Source: Prorocentrum cordatum (Eukaryota > Sar > Dinophyceae > Prorocentrales > Prorocentraceae). Taken from it: DNA of 64,000 nucleotides. The notes under the pieces were generated by a model that worked only from the letters and a program-made list of their open reading frames with translations, was not told where the DNA came from and did no database searches. The stretch spans positions 218,501 to 282,500 of the forward strand of contig CAUYUJ010014335.1 of assembly GCA_963575745.1 (NCBI GenBank), in the 5' to 3' direction. The position numbers were made by a program, and so were the translations under genes. Positions 9,531 to 20,776 of this stretch are shown here, one piece after another; within the stretch, counting starts at the first letter, position 1, and each line of letters opens with the position of its first letter.

Positions 9531-10052
9531 TGAGGGGCGATCCATGGGGGGAACGGGTGCACAGCTCGTGCACTGCAGGAGCCCCGGAGGTGCTCCCCGG
9601 GGCCCCAACGGGGCGCGAACGGAGCACGCGCCCCTTCGCCCGTGCTTCTCGCCCCCCGCACCCCCAGCAGGTAATGCCCAACCAGGGGGGACAGGCTCAG
9701 GGGGGCGTAGGCATCGGCCCCCCGTCGCCCACTGGTCGCCGACACGGGCGTGTCAGCCTGCCCCGCCCAGGAGCGTGCGGTCTCGCTGTCGGGGGCCCTT
9801 CGCCCGCCGAGGCACCGACGACGTGTCGCCGAGTCCCGCTCGGTGTTCTCTCCCTGAGCTCCTCCCCCTTCAGCGTCGACCCTCAAGAGCGATCGGGGAA
9901 GAGGGGGGGGCACCACTGCTCCTTGCACCGCTTGTGGTACGTGGGGTCCGCCGGAATGGCGGGGGCCCGCCCCGTGAAGCCCCGCCAGGCCCGAAGGCCT
10001 GCGGGGCCACAGCATCGCTAGGGCGTCGGGCCGTGGTGTGGCCTCCGCCCCA

Positions 10053-10421
10053 GCGGAGGAGGAGGAGAGGGAGGAGGATGAGGAGGAGGAGGAGGAGGAG
10101 GAGGAGGAGGAGGAGGAGGAGGAGGAGGAGGAGGAGGAGGGAGGGAGGAGGAGGAGGGAGGAGGAGGAGGAGTAGGAGGGAGGAGGGAGAGCTGAGGACG
10201 AGGATGAGGAGGAGGAGGAGGGAGGAGGAGGAGGGAGGAAGAGGGAGGAGAGGAGGAGGAGGAGGAGGAGAGGAGGAGGAGGAGGAGGAGGAGGAGGAGG
10301 AGGAGGAGGAGGAGGAGGAGGGGAGGAGGAGGAGGAGGAGGAGGAGGAGGATAGGGGAGGAGGAGGAGGAGGAGGAGGAGGAGGAGGAGGAGGAGGAGGA
10401 GGAGGAGGAGGGAGAGGAGGA
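10053..10421. repeat. GGA trinucleotide tract
   Basis: About 370 bp of GGA repeat with small GGGA interruptions. The open frames across it would be poly-Arg, poly-Gly, poly-Glu or, on the other strand, poly-Pro, poly-Ser and poly-Leu. I do not accept these as genes. Confidence 0.95.
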
Positions 10422-10440
10422 GCCTGCACGGCGCGTGGAC

Positions 10441-10931
10441 GGTTCAGAGAAGAGGGCGGCCGAGAAGCGCAGCGGGTGGCCGCGAATGGCGACGAGGCGC
10501 CAGCCCGCGACGGAGGCCAGGCCGACGGCTTGGAGGCCTCGCCAGAGGTCTCGGCCTTGAGGCCGGGCAGACGGCCCCCGGAGCCAGCTCATGGGGCGGC
10601 CGAGCTCTCTGCGGGCAAACTTTGCGCCCATATCTGCTACAGCTTGGGGGAGGACGCGCTAGTACATGCTGAATTCCGTTTCACTTCTCACGCTATCACA
10701 GGCGATCGTTCGTTGACGATTTCGCGGCTCACAAGCGGCGCGTCGGTAGGATCGTGCGGGGTGGTTGGGGTTTCTGGAAGTTGCTATTTTGTCTCCCAGC
10801 TGAACAAAACATCCACTACAGCTTGGAGTCTCGGGCTCCCTTCCCCAGAAACCCGCGGCGCACTGGATACTGATAAACATCTGGCCCGTAAAGAGGCTCG
10901 ATGTCTCGGCCATGTGGCGCCCCTTCCATGA
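10441..10931 (+). CDS. Possible hypothetical exon, GC3-rich
   Basis: After the GGA tract the plus strand stays open in the frame reading ANGDEAPARDGGQADGLEAS and PEVSALRPGRRPPEP, with mixed amino-acid composition and strongly GC-ending codons up to about 10660. Codon character then fades, so the real coding part may stop there. There is no family resemblance and no convincing start codon or splice site, so it could be a chance open frame in GC-rich DNA. Confidence 0.2.
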
Positions 10932-11097
10932 ATATCCAAGACGCACTGAATATGGATATACATATGTACACACCTAAATGTGTATTATATTTATACATAT
11001 ATATATATATATCTCTTCTCGCATTCTGGCGTGGAGCACTCGGAGCAGCGTGTCGTCCATTTGTTGGAGAGACTCACACTTCATGGAGGATGGTGAG

Positions 11098-11350
11098 GAG
11101 GAGAAGCCGGATGTGAGAGGGGGGTGTGAGGGTGGAGAGGGGGACGATGAGCAGGAGGAGGAGGAGGAGGAGGAAGAGGAAGATGGTGGAGGGGCAATAC
11201 AGCATGGAGTAGAGGATAATATCCATGGCTCGCAAAAGGCGGGAAGGGGCCCAAGTCAATTTGTTCGGGGAAAGAGGGGGAGTACGAGGATAAGGGACGA
11301 GGGGAGGAACATGTGAATGGGGAGGAGGAGAAGAGGGGAGGAGGGGAAGG
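11098..11350. repeat. Degenerate GGA-rich tract
   Basis: Purine-rich plus strand with GGA blocks separated by ordinary sequence. The short AT microsatellite at about 10993-11012 lies just before it. Confidence 0.75.
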
Positions 11351-11711
11351 ATGGTGTGGAGGATGGGCGTGCGCACCGCCGAGGAGTGGTATGCGAAGAG
11401 CCCGGCCCACGGGGACATCATGAGGCAGGCGGGTATCGCTCAAAGCTTGCCGCGGCCAACCGCTGCGACGAGCCCGCCTTCTGTGCCGAGACTCTCGCCT
11501 CTTCTCTCGTGGTGCCCCCCCTCCTTTGGTTCCCCAACGCTCCTGAACACGCGCTTCCTCATCTCCGTCGTCCCCTTCGTGTCGGCATCTTACCATCACA
11601 AAAAACGGCCTGGATGGCCCATGCCATGTGGAGCAGTTGTCCCCGCGAGAGGCCCTGAGTCAAGGGCCCGCTTCCACCAGCAGCCATGTACTTCATGCTG
11701 GCCATGCTCAG

Positions 11712-11868
11712 GAGGGGGAACAAAAAACAGACACCAGTAATCGTCGATTCCAGAGAAAATATGGGAACATATGGGAAGTGGGGGGGGAAGACAAACGCCT
11801 AGAACATATGGGAACATGTCGGGAATCCTGTTATTTGTGTATATTTATTTGTGTGTCTTTGGGCCCCA
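11712..11868. mobile_element. Family J element, copy J1
   Basis: Starts near GGGGGAACAAAAAACAGACA and contains TCGTCGATTCC and ATATGGGAACATATGGGAAG. It ends in TTTGTGTGTCTTTGGGCCCC. The same order of blocks recurs in J2, J3 and J4. The ends are imperfectly inverted (ACACACA against TGTGTGT next to GGGCCC). Non-coding. Confidence 0.75.
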
Positions 11869-12087
11869 TGACATGCCCGGTTATGCATGTCTCCCCCGCT
11901 TCGAGGATCATCGTTTTTCATTCTAGGGGCCCTGTGTTGTGGCCTCATTGACCTTCGTGTTGCCCTACTCCTGGGCAAGCTGTGCCTGGCCTAGGCAGCA
12001 CGGCAACGGCGAGCTGAGAACCTTTGGCAACTTGCTCGCGTCGCTCGTGCCCCACGGCAAGATCCGCCACCAGGCCGTGCGCCCCCC

Positions 12088-12207
12088 TAGAAGGAGGAAG
12101 AAGGGAGGAAGGGGGAGGAAGCGGGGGAGGCGGGGGAGGAGGAGGAGGAGGAGGAGGAGGAGGAGGAGGAGGAGGAGGAGGAGGGGGAAGGAGGAAGGAG
12201 GAAGGGG

Positions 12208-12239
<32 letters not shown>

Positions 12240-12664
12240 GGAGGAGGAGGAGGAGGAGGAGGAGGAGGAGGAGGAGGAGAAGAAAGGAGGGGAAGGAGGG
12301 AGGGAGGAGGGAGGAGGAGGAGGACGGCGACGACGAGGACGAGGAGGAGGAAGGAAGAGGAGGAGGAGGGGAGGAGGGAGGAAGGAGGAGGGAGGGAGGA
12401 GGAGGAGGAGGAGGAGGACGGGCGACGACGATTGTCGAGGAGGAGGAGGAGGAGGAGGACGAGGAGGAGGAGGGAGGAGGAGGAGGATGAGGAGGAGGAG
12501 GGGAGGAGGAGAGAGGCAGGAGGGAGGAGGGAGGGAGGGGAGGGAGGGAGGGAGGGAGGGAGGAGGAGGAGGAGGAGGAGGAGGAGGAGGAGGAGGAGGA
12601 GGAGAAGGAGGAGGGTGGAGGAAGGGGAGGACGAGGAAGAGGGGGAGCGAGGAAGAGGGGGACA
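12088..12664. repeat. Long GGA-rich tract
   Basis: Nearly 580 bp of GGA repeat with GGGA, GAC and GCG variants. It is one of the largest polypurine tracts in the window and produces spurious open frames on both strands. Confidence 0.95.
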
Positions 12665-12791
12665 CCGTCTCGGAAGGCAGTCGTCCATCTCATGGGCGTC
12701 CCGCAATTCCGAATGATGGGAAGCACCTCGGTCGCCAGATTCCCCAGGGGGGTTCTGGGGACCGATGGATTTCCCATAGTTCGCAGGCCTT

Positions 12792-12980
12792 GCAGTGCCG
12801 TCTTCGATAGGTGCTCCGCGTGCGGATCATGTATTAAACATGCAGGGAGTTAGTATTCAAAACAACGGGGACTTCATGCACGAATGCATTCATACATTAA
12901 CCATGTATTAAACATTAATATTTTGAGTTAATCATAATGATACTAGTACAAAACAAACTTTCCATGTATTAAAAACTGCC
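12792..12980. mobile_element. Family I AT-rich element, copy I1
   Basis: AT-rich island in GC-rich surroundings. It starts GCAGTGCCGTCTTCGATAGG and ends CATGTATTAAAAACTGCCC, forming imperfect inverted ends. It shares GCTCCGCGTGCGGATCATGT and the CATGCAGGGA block with I2 at 28246-28409, which keeps a clear TA duplication. Confidence 0.75.
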
Positions 12981-13122
12981 CGGTAGGGTCTCTGACGACC
13001 TATGGGTTCCCCACAATTCGCAGGCCTTCGCCTCGGAGCGCCATCTCTTCGGGAAGCGGTGTCGCCTTCTCAACCCCTGGGGGGGCCTCTCGTCGGGCCC
13101 TGGGGCCGTCGCCCAGAGGTCA

Positions 13123-13287
13123 GGAGGGACAAAACACACACGCACAGACACAATGAGTCGTCGATTCCCGAAGAACATATTTGGAAGATGTGGGAATCGG
13201 GGGGGGGAGACAAAAAACCATAACATATGGGAACATGTGGGGAACCGTTTGATTTGTGTGTGTGTGTGTGTGTGTCCCAGGGCCCCT
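13123..13287. mobile_element. Family J element, copy J2
   Basis: Same block order as J1: ACACACGCACAGACACAATG, GTCGTCGATTCCCG, CATATGGGAACATGTGGGGA, then an expanded GT run (13255-13275) and CCCAGGGCCCC. The GT stretch has grown into a microsatellite inside the element. Confidence 0.8.
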
Positions 13288-15454
13288 TCAAGAAAGAGAC
13301 GCCAGGTCACGCAGGGTTCAGCGCCAGCGGGGCTCGGCCAGGGCGCCGGGTCGTCATGCAGGATGTTCTGCAGAGCCAGATTTGAACTGAGCCGGCTTTG
13401 GGAGTCGCTCGCGGCCTTTTTTTGTTGTTTCCTTTTACTTTGGTTGAGCCAGTTTTGCGCCGAGCCGGGTTGCGGCCCTCGCCCAGGGAATTTACGCAGG
13501 AGGAAGAGCGGGTCCCGGAGGAGAGATCCCATGTCCATGGGCCCACACGTGGCGGCAATGAGGTGACATCGGCGGGGGTGGGACCCGACGGACACGACGT
13601 GTTGGATGCCGGTTTAGGACATTTGAGGCCACGCTGGGCGCCCAACCCTTCGGAGAACAAACAGATATGGCATTTTTCGGGAAGCTTTGTTTCCCCCCTC
13701 CTCTGTCTCTGACATAACAGCAGAGGGTCCCAATCCTCCCTACGATCTCTCGCTCAACTGCGAACAATGGTCCTCCCTCCCCTCCTCGCCCTCCCCCCTC
13801 CCCGCTCTCATCGTCGTCGTCGTCGTCGTGATCTTCGCGATTGTCGTTGTCGTCGTCGTCGTCGTCGTGATCGTCGTCGCCTCGCCCTTATCGTCGTGGC
13901 TTCTGTCGGTCTCCGAATTTCGGCTGCTGCTGCCTCTCTGCGCCCTCCTGTCCGCGCTCTTCCTCTGCAGTCCTCCCCCGACCCTCGCCTTCCCCAGCGC
14001 ACCTGCACCCCCCTGCGCCTCCTTCCTCTCTCCCCCTCCGCTCTCTGCCTCCGCCCCGCCCGCCTCCCCTTTCTCTCCTTCGGCTGGGGCAGGAACGGGA
14101 TGAAGGTCGTTCCAGAGCGTCCCCGACAGCTTTCAGAGCGTCCCGGAGCGCTCTGGAACGGCCGCGGCGCCTGATCCATCCTCCAGGACGGCTGGATCTC
14201 AGAGGCCCCCGATGTGCCCCTGTCCGATGTGTCCCGGCCCTGGTGTCGTCCTGCTCTTCAGCTCCACGCCCTTCGAGGAGTCTCGCCGTCCCCCGAGGTC
14301 CGACCTCAGCGAGGGCTCCCTGCCCGCCAAGCCACCGCCGCGCAGCACCCTTCTCCTCTCCATCCTCCCCATCTGCCCTCCTCCTCACCCCTGGCCGCCT
14401 CCCCATCCCTCTTCTGCTCTCTGCCCCTCGGGTCGGCGATCGGCGCTCCACCCAGCTGCTGCCCCCCACCCTTTGGGCGCCAGAGGGAGCAGGGCATGGA
14501 CAAGAAGCACGGCTCCAGAGGCCTCGTCCATGCCGCCAGTCCGGCCCCTCGCAGGGCTTGGGCGTGAGCATGGGCATGGCAAGGCGCCGAACGCCCAGCT
14601 ATCGAGGGGTCCCTCGGCCCTCCGAGGGAGGACCCGACTCTGGAGGACGCGGCGCGCGCGGGCAACGACAGAAAGACGCTCGCCGGGAGGACCGCTGCTT
14701 TCGACGGCCTCCGGAGCACCTCCTCGCGAGGCCCAGAGGACCAGGACCACCGCGAGGGTGCGAAGTTGGTCGCGCTCCGAGCCTCGCAGTCTGAGCGATT
14801 TCCGAGCGCCGCGCGAGCCCCTTCCTCCTCTTCTGGAGAGGGGGGGGGGCGCGACAGCGCAAACACTCGTGGACCGGACCCCATGGGGCTTCAGAGTGGC
14901 CCGAAGAGCTGGGGACACCCTGGGCCAGGACCCCCCCTGGCAACGGGCCCTCGAGGAGCCCCTCGGCCCCCCGAGAGGTCCGACCCGCGAGGGCTCGGCG
15001 AGCACAACCACCCCTCGGCACAAAGCGCCCCGCCGCGAGGACCGCTGCTCCGCCTGCGCGCGCCTGGTGGAGTCCGACCGCGTGGGCGAGAAGGCGCCCC
15101 GCCGGTGCAGGCCGCCCCGCCGGCGCCGCCCGCCGCCGCTCGGGGAGGAGTAGCCCACCCGCCGTGGTGGCCGCACCCAGTGCCCAGGCCCAGGCCCCCT
15201 TCGAGCCGTGGCAAGATCACGACAGGCGGTGCTTGTCAGTACAGTTCGGGTTGCCAGGACCCCGGGTGAGGGGACCCGGTTAGTGGTAGGGCCCTGGGGC
15301 CCCTCCACTGGCCAGATTCACTAATCCAGGTTTGCCGTAACTGGTGTTTTTTCGGGTGGCGGCAGTTCCGGCGAGTGGAAATAGGACGGGGGGGCGCCCC
15401 CAGTACAAATCACTAAACCAGATTCCATTAAACCCAATTCTGCCAACGCCCGAA
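13288..15454. other. No accepted gene; CGT tract and GC-rich open frame
   Basis: A CGT trinucleotide tract occupies about 13809-13885. From about 14212 to 15153 the plus strand is open in one frame and ends with REDRCSACARLVESDRVG and a basic tail before a TAG stop, but it is compositionally biased. It also contains a dispersed local repeat (TCGAGGAG...CCCCGAG...GGTCCGACC, seen near 14270 and 14955). I could not assign it to any family. Confidence 0.4.
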
Positions 15455-15661
15455 CAGTGGGGGCGCGCAGCAAGAAGCCATGTGCTTTTCGTCAGGGTGC
15501 CCTGTGCTTTTCTTCGCTCCGCACGCTGCTCGGTGACGTTTCGCGGCCGTTCGAGTAGCTGCCGCGTTCGGGCTGCCCCGGGCTTCCCCCCAGTCGCACC
15601 TCTCGTGCGGGTGTTCAGGGCTGGGTTTCTTGCGAGGGTTTCTTGACTCGCGCCCGCACTG
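15455..15661. mobile_element. Family L TIR element, copy L1
   Basis: The left end CAGTGGGGGCGCGCAGCAAG is matched by an inverted right end CAGTGCGGGCGCGAGTCAAG. It is closely similar to L2 (33530-33722), including CCATGTGCTTTTCGTCAGGG. The TA duplication seen at L2 is not preserved here. Confidence 0.8.
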
Positions 15662-15670
15662 TGTCTTTTG

Positions 15671-15844
15671 TCCGACCCACATCCCCATCTCCATCCCCTT
15701 CGAGACCCCCACCAAATTGCCCCCCCAGTGGGGGATACACCCCTCGAAGCCCGAAGGGAAGGGCCTATATCCCCTATCGAGGGGGGTAGATCGGCCAGTG
15801 GGGCCCAGGCCACACCGCTGAGGATGGGGATCGGTTAAACGATA
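15671..15844. mobile_element. Family M TIR element, copy M1
   Basis: Starts in ACATCCCCATCTCCATCCCC and ends GGTTAAACGATA. The interior (GATACACCCCTCGAAGCCCG) matches M2 at 33089-33357, but about 90 bp shorter. The left terminus is diverged, only about 10 bp from the right end of L1. Confidence 0.65.
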
Positions 15845-16699
15845 CTCATGTTGGTTGGTTTCGGAAGACGCGCAGAGAGAGGTGATTAGGGAGAGGGGCG
15901 AGGCTTCCTAGAAGCACCCACGCTTTTTCGAGTGCGGAGGCGCGCTTCAGGCCTCGGGCCGCCACCAACTGCTCGGAGGGGAACCTCGGCCTTTGGTGGG
16001 TGGGTCGAGAGGTCCAGGGGCCCAGTCGTCGGACAAGTCGAAGCGCCAGAGGTCTCCGTCCCCTTGTCCTTCTCCTTCCCTGTGGGTACCCTCTCTTGCC
16101 TCTCCGCTCTCTGTCGCTGCCCTTTCGGCCCAGGTGCTGATTGATGCGCGTGTGCGCACTGCCTCACTGCGAGAGGCGACAGCAGCATCCGTCCTCGCCA
16201 TCCCACGGATCCTTGGCACGGCTGCCTCCCTGCTCCCCCCCTCCCACTCACAGCCACTGCCCCCTCGGCCCCGCACCCCTCCGCACCCCGCTGTTCGCTC
16301 CGCTGCTCGGCGTCCGCCGCGCAGCCCGCCCCCCTCACGGTGCCGCCCGCCGCCGCCGTGGGGCCCGAGCTCCGTGCCGCGGGCAGGAGGGACTTCGCTC
16401 CCCGGGGCAGGAACCCCGCAATTCAGGCCAGGAGACCGCTTTGGGCATCCCCTGGCGATAGCGGGCGTGACCGCGGGGGGGCGGGAGTGGGCCGGTCACG
16501 TCACGATTCGGGCCGGCGCCCCTGAAGCCCCCCCCCGCAGGAGTCGCGCCACACCGGTCGACCAAGCAAGCGTGGCGACACCTCTACGCATGGAAATCTA
16601 TTGCCATGGCTTGTGCCTTTTGGCCCTCCTGGGAGTCGGAAGCGTCAGGATGGCTCATTCCCACACGGCGCCGGCGCAGATCGTGGCGCGACCATTTGG
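15845..16699. other. No gene recognised
   Basis: GC-rich sequence with several overlapping open frames and no recognisable domain or splice signals. Confidence 0.45.
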
Positions 16700-16820
16700 C
16701 ATCGCTCGGACGTGTGCATTTTGTCTCGGCGAGAACCATCGAGGACCATCCTGGACCATCGAGCAAAAAAACACACGCACGAAACCGAAAACTGCACGGG
16801 AAATGGACGTCCGAGCGACG
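16700..16820. mobile_element. Family F TIR element, copy F2
   Basis: Begins CATCGCTCGGACGTGTGCAT and ends GACGTCCGAGCGACG. Same length (121 bp) and interior (CACGCACGAAACCGAAAA) as the other copies. Flanking direct repeats are not convincing (only GACCA on both sides). Confidence 0.85.
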
Positions 16821-16896
16821 GCAAGACCAAGGGGGAGGGAGGGGAGGGGAGAGCGGCGGGGCCGCTCGCGGGCGAAATCGAAAAATGGGCTTCGGC

Positions 16897-17162
16897 CCAC
16901 CTCCTCCTCCTCCTCCTCTCTTACTCCCTCCTCCTCTCTTCCTCTTCCTCCTCCTCCTCCCTCTCCTCTCCTCTCCCTCCTCTCATCTCCTCCCCTCATC
17001 CTCCTCTCCTCCTCCTCATCCTCCTCCTCCTCCTCCTCCTCCTTCCTCCTCTCCTCCTCTCCTCCCCTCCTCCTCCTCCTCCTCCTCCCCTCCTCCTCCT
17101 CCTCCTTCTCTTCCTCCTCCTCCTCCTATCCGCCTCCTTCTCCTCCTCCTCCTCCTGCTCTG
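16897..17162. repeat. CTC-rich tract
   Basis: Pyrimidine-rich plus strand, CTC repeats with TTC and CCC variants; opposite polarity to the GGA tracts. Confidence 0.9.
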
Positions 17163-17235
17163 AGGAGCCACGTTGGCCGCTGGCGCGTGCAGTGGTAGTT
17201 CGCACAGGCGTTGTTGGATTCGTGCCTCCCTCGAA

Positions 17236-17398
17236 GCACAAACCACTGAACAAACACAAACTTTTGGCGGCCCGCGCGAATGTCTGGGATCTGCGCTGGG
17301 ACCCCCTGGCGGCGCCGCGCGCCAGGGGGGGTGTCCAGCTCAGATCCACGCAACCCGCGTGGGCCGCCAATAAACATCTGTCTATACAGTTGTTTGTT
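17236..17398. mobile_element. Family N hairpin element, copy N2
   Basis: The outer parts ACAAACTTTTGGCGGCCCGC (left) and the inverse of GGGCCGCCAATAAACATCTG (right), followed by ATCTGCGCTGGG and its inverse, form an imperfect inverted repeat of about 60 bp per arm. A GC-rich centre CCCCCTGGCGGCGCCGCGCG separates the arms. Non-coding. Confidence 0.75.
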
Positions 17399-17656
17399 CC
17401 TCTACTCTCCTCACCTCCCCCTCGCAGGCCATCTTCACCTTCAATCCCCGAGTTCCGCCTGAAACGTTTCACACCTCATAGCAAGGGGGAAACCCTGGCG
17501 TACACCCCAAGGGGGCCACTCCGACGCGCCCCCGCCGAGGATGGACGCCCCCCATCGTAAATCCCAGGGCCGGGCCCAACATTTCAGGTCCATTCGAAAC
17601 CCCACGAAGCCCGGGACATGGGTCGACACATCCCCTGTGACCCCCAGTCCCCGCAG

Positions 17657-17861
17657 CTCCTCCTCCTCCCCCGCCTCCTCCTCCTCCTCCTTCTCCTTCT
17701 CCTGCGCCTCTTCCTCCTCCTCCTCCTCCTCCTCCTCCTCCTGCTCCTGCTCCTCCTCCTGCTCCTCCTCCTTCTCCTCCTCCTCCTTCTCCTCCTCCTC
17801 CTGCTCCTGCTCCTCCTCCTCCTCCTCCTCCTCCTCCTCCTCCTCCTCCTCCTCCTCCTCC
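17657..17861. repeat. CTC/CTG trinucleotide tract
   Basis: CTC repeat with regularly placed CTG units; pyrimidine on the plus strand. Confidence 0.92.
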
Positions 17862-18204
17862 GGCGGTGCTGTGGCTCGCGCACGTGTGCCCTTGCCCCCC
17901 CCTCCGCCTGCTGCCCGCGGCGGCGGCCGCTGCCCGCTGTGCTCCGCCCGCTCTCTGCCGGGGCCCGCGTCCCCTGGCGACCGCTCCGCATCCCATCCTC
18001 CCCGCAGTGCTCGGGCACGTCCCTGGCTGGAGGATGCGCAGCCTCCTGATCTCAGGCAGCTCGCCGGACCCGCGGGCTCGGTGGCGCACGCCGATGCGCT
18101 CCCCTCGGCGCGGAGGGAGAGGGTTGCGCTCTTCCCCGCCGCGCTCGGGCAGGACGAGAGGGGCGGGTGGGATTCGAAGAAGGTGGGATTCGAAGAAGGG
18201 AGAG

Positions 18205-18335
18205 GCCTTCGGAGCTCCGCGCGGATATCTTGGATCGGCGTTGGGCCCCCCTGGCGCCGCCCCTGGCGCGCTCGGTTTTCAGCCCAGACCCAAGAAATCC
18301 GCGCGGAACGTCAAATGCTTATGTTTTATGCCGTT
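18205..18335. mobile_element. Family N hairpin element, copy N3
   Basis: Arm TCCGCGCGGATATCTTGGAT is answered by AAGAAATCCGCGCGGAACG. The right flank ATGCTTATGTTTTATGCCGT resembles the N1 flank. The 18-bp unit GGTGGGATTCGAAGAAGG is duplicated directly upstream at about 18167-18200. Confidence 0.7.
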
Positions 18336-18530
18336 GTTCGTTCTTCAAGGGATAGGGGAATGTCGGCCACGCGCAGAGGAGAGTAGGGTGGAGGGGGAAA
18401 GGCTTCTTAGAAGCACCCCTGCTTCTTAGACGGCGCGGGCCTCATCTATAGATGTTAGGCCGGCGCCTTTAAGGGGCAACCTCCTTCTAATAATCCTCCC
18501 CCCTCCCCCTACCCATGTGTGTGCGCCGCC

Positions 18531-18697
18531 AAGAAAGGGTGGGGGGACAGGGAAAGGGAGGGGGGGGGAAGTCTGCTGCGTGCAGCTGGTGACGGCCCCG
18601 CTGCCGGGCGCACTCCTCGATGCACGGCGGCTCCAGCGCAGGGAGGCGCCGGGAAAGCCGGTTTCGTGAGCCGATTCGCTACCCCCCCGTTTGACCA
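18531..18697. mobile_element. Family A TIR element, diverged copy A3
   Basis: Shares with A1 and A2 the order GGGAAAGGG, TGCTGCGTGCAGCTG, CTCCTCGATGCA, GGAGGCGCCGGGAAA and a final GTGAGCCGATTC. The outer ends are eroded and no clear duplication is visible. Confidence 0.65.
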
Positions 18698-19122
18698 CAG
18701 TCGAAATTGATGGTAGGTACAGGTGACCTTCCCAAGGGCATACGTGCATCCCAGCCTCTCTGGTCCATCCTTAAGCACTTGCGATGACCAGCCCCGCTCG
18801 AAAGGCTTCGACATGGGCGTCCAAGGGGCTTGCATCCTTATCGCACATCCTTACTATCAGTTTTGCCTGTACCCCCCCGTTCGTCCAACACGGAGTGCCC
18901 CCTTCCCCTTTCATCTCTGTCAGTGACGAAGTGTCCGTTGTCTGTTTTAACCTATCCAGAATTGTTCAAACCAAATCTTTTGTGACTTCAATCATATTAG
19001 CACTCTTGGAGCAAGTCTGGTCGAGACATCCTTGTTCTACAATGCCAGGCTTCTCTGTTCGCAGAAGATGGCCTTTGTTATTAGGACATTATCTTGCTCT
19101 AAGTCTATTCCGCGGCAGTCGG

Positions 19123-19296
19123 CGGCGAGCGAGGGGGGGGGAAGTGAGAAGGGGCGGGCCTTCTCAGGAGGCTCGGAAGTCCCCCCGCCTGCCGAGAACA
19201 GAACACTTCTCAGACGGCGCGAGGGCTTCTGAGAAGTCCCTCCGCCTCCTGAGAAGGCCTTCTCCTTCTCGCTTCCCCCCCCTTCCCTCCTCGCCG
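19123..19296. mobile_element. TIR element R, single copy
   Basis: The left end CGGCGAGCGAGGGGGGGGGA continuing into AGTGAGAAGGGG...CCTTCTCAGGAGG is matched by an inverted right end CGGCGAGGAGGGAAGGGGGG. The inner CCTTCTCAGGAGGC and GCCTCCTGAGAAGG are perfect inverses. No second full copy was found in this window. Confidence 0.7.
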
Positions 19297-19347
19297 AGGC
19301 CCAGTGGGCTTGTTTTCCACCGCCACCACCATAAGTAGGAGGGGGAG

Positions 19348-19465
19348 GGGGTCCTCCTCCTCCTCCTCCTCCTCCTCCTCCTCCTCCTCCTCCTCATCCT
19401 CATCCTCATCCTCCACCTCCCTCCCTCCCCCCTCCAACTCATGGTGGTGGTGGTGGTGGTGGTGG
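19348..19465. repeat. CTC/CAT tract followed by GGT tract
   Basis: CTC repeats with a CAT block, then (GGT)n at 19441-19465. Simple-sequence DNA. Confidence 0.9.
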
Positions 19466-20511
19466 AAAACAGGCCCAGCGAGGCAGGCCCACGGGCTCGC
19501 CGGGGCGGCCGGCCCCCGCCCGGCCAGCCCCCCCCCCGCCCGCCGGCCCGGCGCGCCAGGGCCTGCGGCGGCAGGGGCTTCGGCTACCCCTGGTTCTGAC
19601 CTCGGGCTCCCCACTGCGCCGCCCGCCGCGCGACCCGCGGCCCGGGCGGAGGCCTCGAGGAGGACGGCCCCCGGGGGCCTGGAGGGGCTCGAAGGGGGGG
19701 GGGGGTCCCAGATCCCAGACCCCCTTCGGGCCGTGCAGCGATCACGACGGCAGGTTTTTCGCCATCGTCGGCCTCTGGGGGCCCTCACCGGGCCTCGGGA
19801 CCGTCAGGAAGCGATGCAGGGCGAGGAGCCGGTCCCGGGGAGTGAGTCGAGACCTCTGGGATCGACGTTGTGAAGCAATCCTGACGTCGGGGGTCCGGGA
19901 TCGGCTGCTGGGAAGGCGGCTGCGCAGAGGCAGTCCTCCCAGGCTTGTCCCAGCTGCCCCGAGTGGCTCCGCGCCCCAGGGTTGGGGTGTTGAGGCTGCT
20001 CTGGGTTACCTCGGGGGCACGTTGCGGCCAGCTGGGGCCACTCGGGGGCCTGTTGAGGCCAGCCAGGACTACCTGAGGGCGGCCATTTGCGCGCCACCCG
20101 AAGTGGGACCCGAAGCCTTCCAATCGGCTACACGGGAGAGCGGCATTCCGCTGAAGTGCTGTTCTCATCGTTGTCCATGCACGTGTGACGGCGTGAGCTT
20201 GTGGAGCAACCGAGGCACATCTCATAATCTGACTCCTTCACGTTTCTCTTTGACGCTGGTTCGACTGTCGGATGCTTGCGTTCTGTCCTGCACGCGTCCC
20301 CCGAACAAAAACCCTGCGCCAGAATGACTTTTGGAGCGCGGCTTTCGTCAGGGGCAACCTTGGGGGGTCACATGCTCACGGCGGGGATGCATCGACCCTT
20401 CATCGCCCATTCATCGCCGATAAGGGCCTGGTAGCCTCCCCCGGCCCGTCCATGAGCGTGCGGTGTCTTCATCGGGGTCCTATCGCCGACCAATCGGCAA
20501 AGTATCGCCGA
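19466..20511. other. No gene recognised
   Basis: GC-rich sequence with a weak ~50-bp self-similarity near 19950-20060 (TCGGGGxCxxGTTG / GGCCAGC motifs). No domain or RNA was recognised. Confidence 0.45.
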
Positions 20512-20726
20512 TTTGTACGCCCGAGGTGGGTACGGAAAGAATGGGTACACTGCCCAACAACAAATGTCGTCCCAAACTAACAGCGGCCGCTGTTGGGCAG
20601 GCGGCCTTCTGTCTCGAATGGACACAGGCCGCGGCGGCGCGGACAGCGAGTCCTGTTCTAAAAATGAACAGGAACTGCTGTTGGGCATCGTACCCATTCT
20701 TTCCGTACCCATTTCGGGCGTCCAAA
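20512..20726. mobile_element. Family E TIR element, copy E1
   Basis: Ends are inverted copies of TTTGGACGCCCGAAATGGGT followed by ACGGAAAGAATGGGTACA and TGCCCAACA. The interior carries the near-palindrome AACAGCGGCCGCTGTTGGGC. E2 (25201-25375) has the same orientation; E3 (63485-63696) is inverted. Confidence 0.85.
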
Positions 20727-20776
20727 GCCGATTGCATGTCGATGTTTTCTTCCCTGAGCCAGTCCCCCCTATCATT

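Noticed and set aside
9660-9675. CAG|GTAATG as a splice donor
   Set aside because: An isolated donor-like hexamer without a convincing exon before it.
8696-10429. 577-codon minus-strand open frame rich in Pro and Ser
   Set aside because: It crosses GGA tracts and unrelated DNA with no domain; open by base composition.
11939-12777. Overlapping frames of 180-270 codons on both strands
   Set aside because: All are artefacts of the GGA tract.
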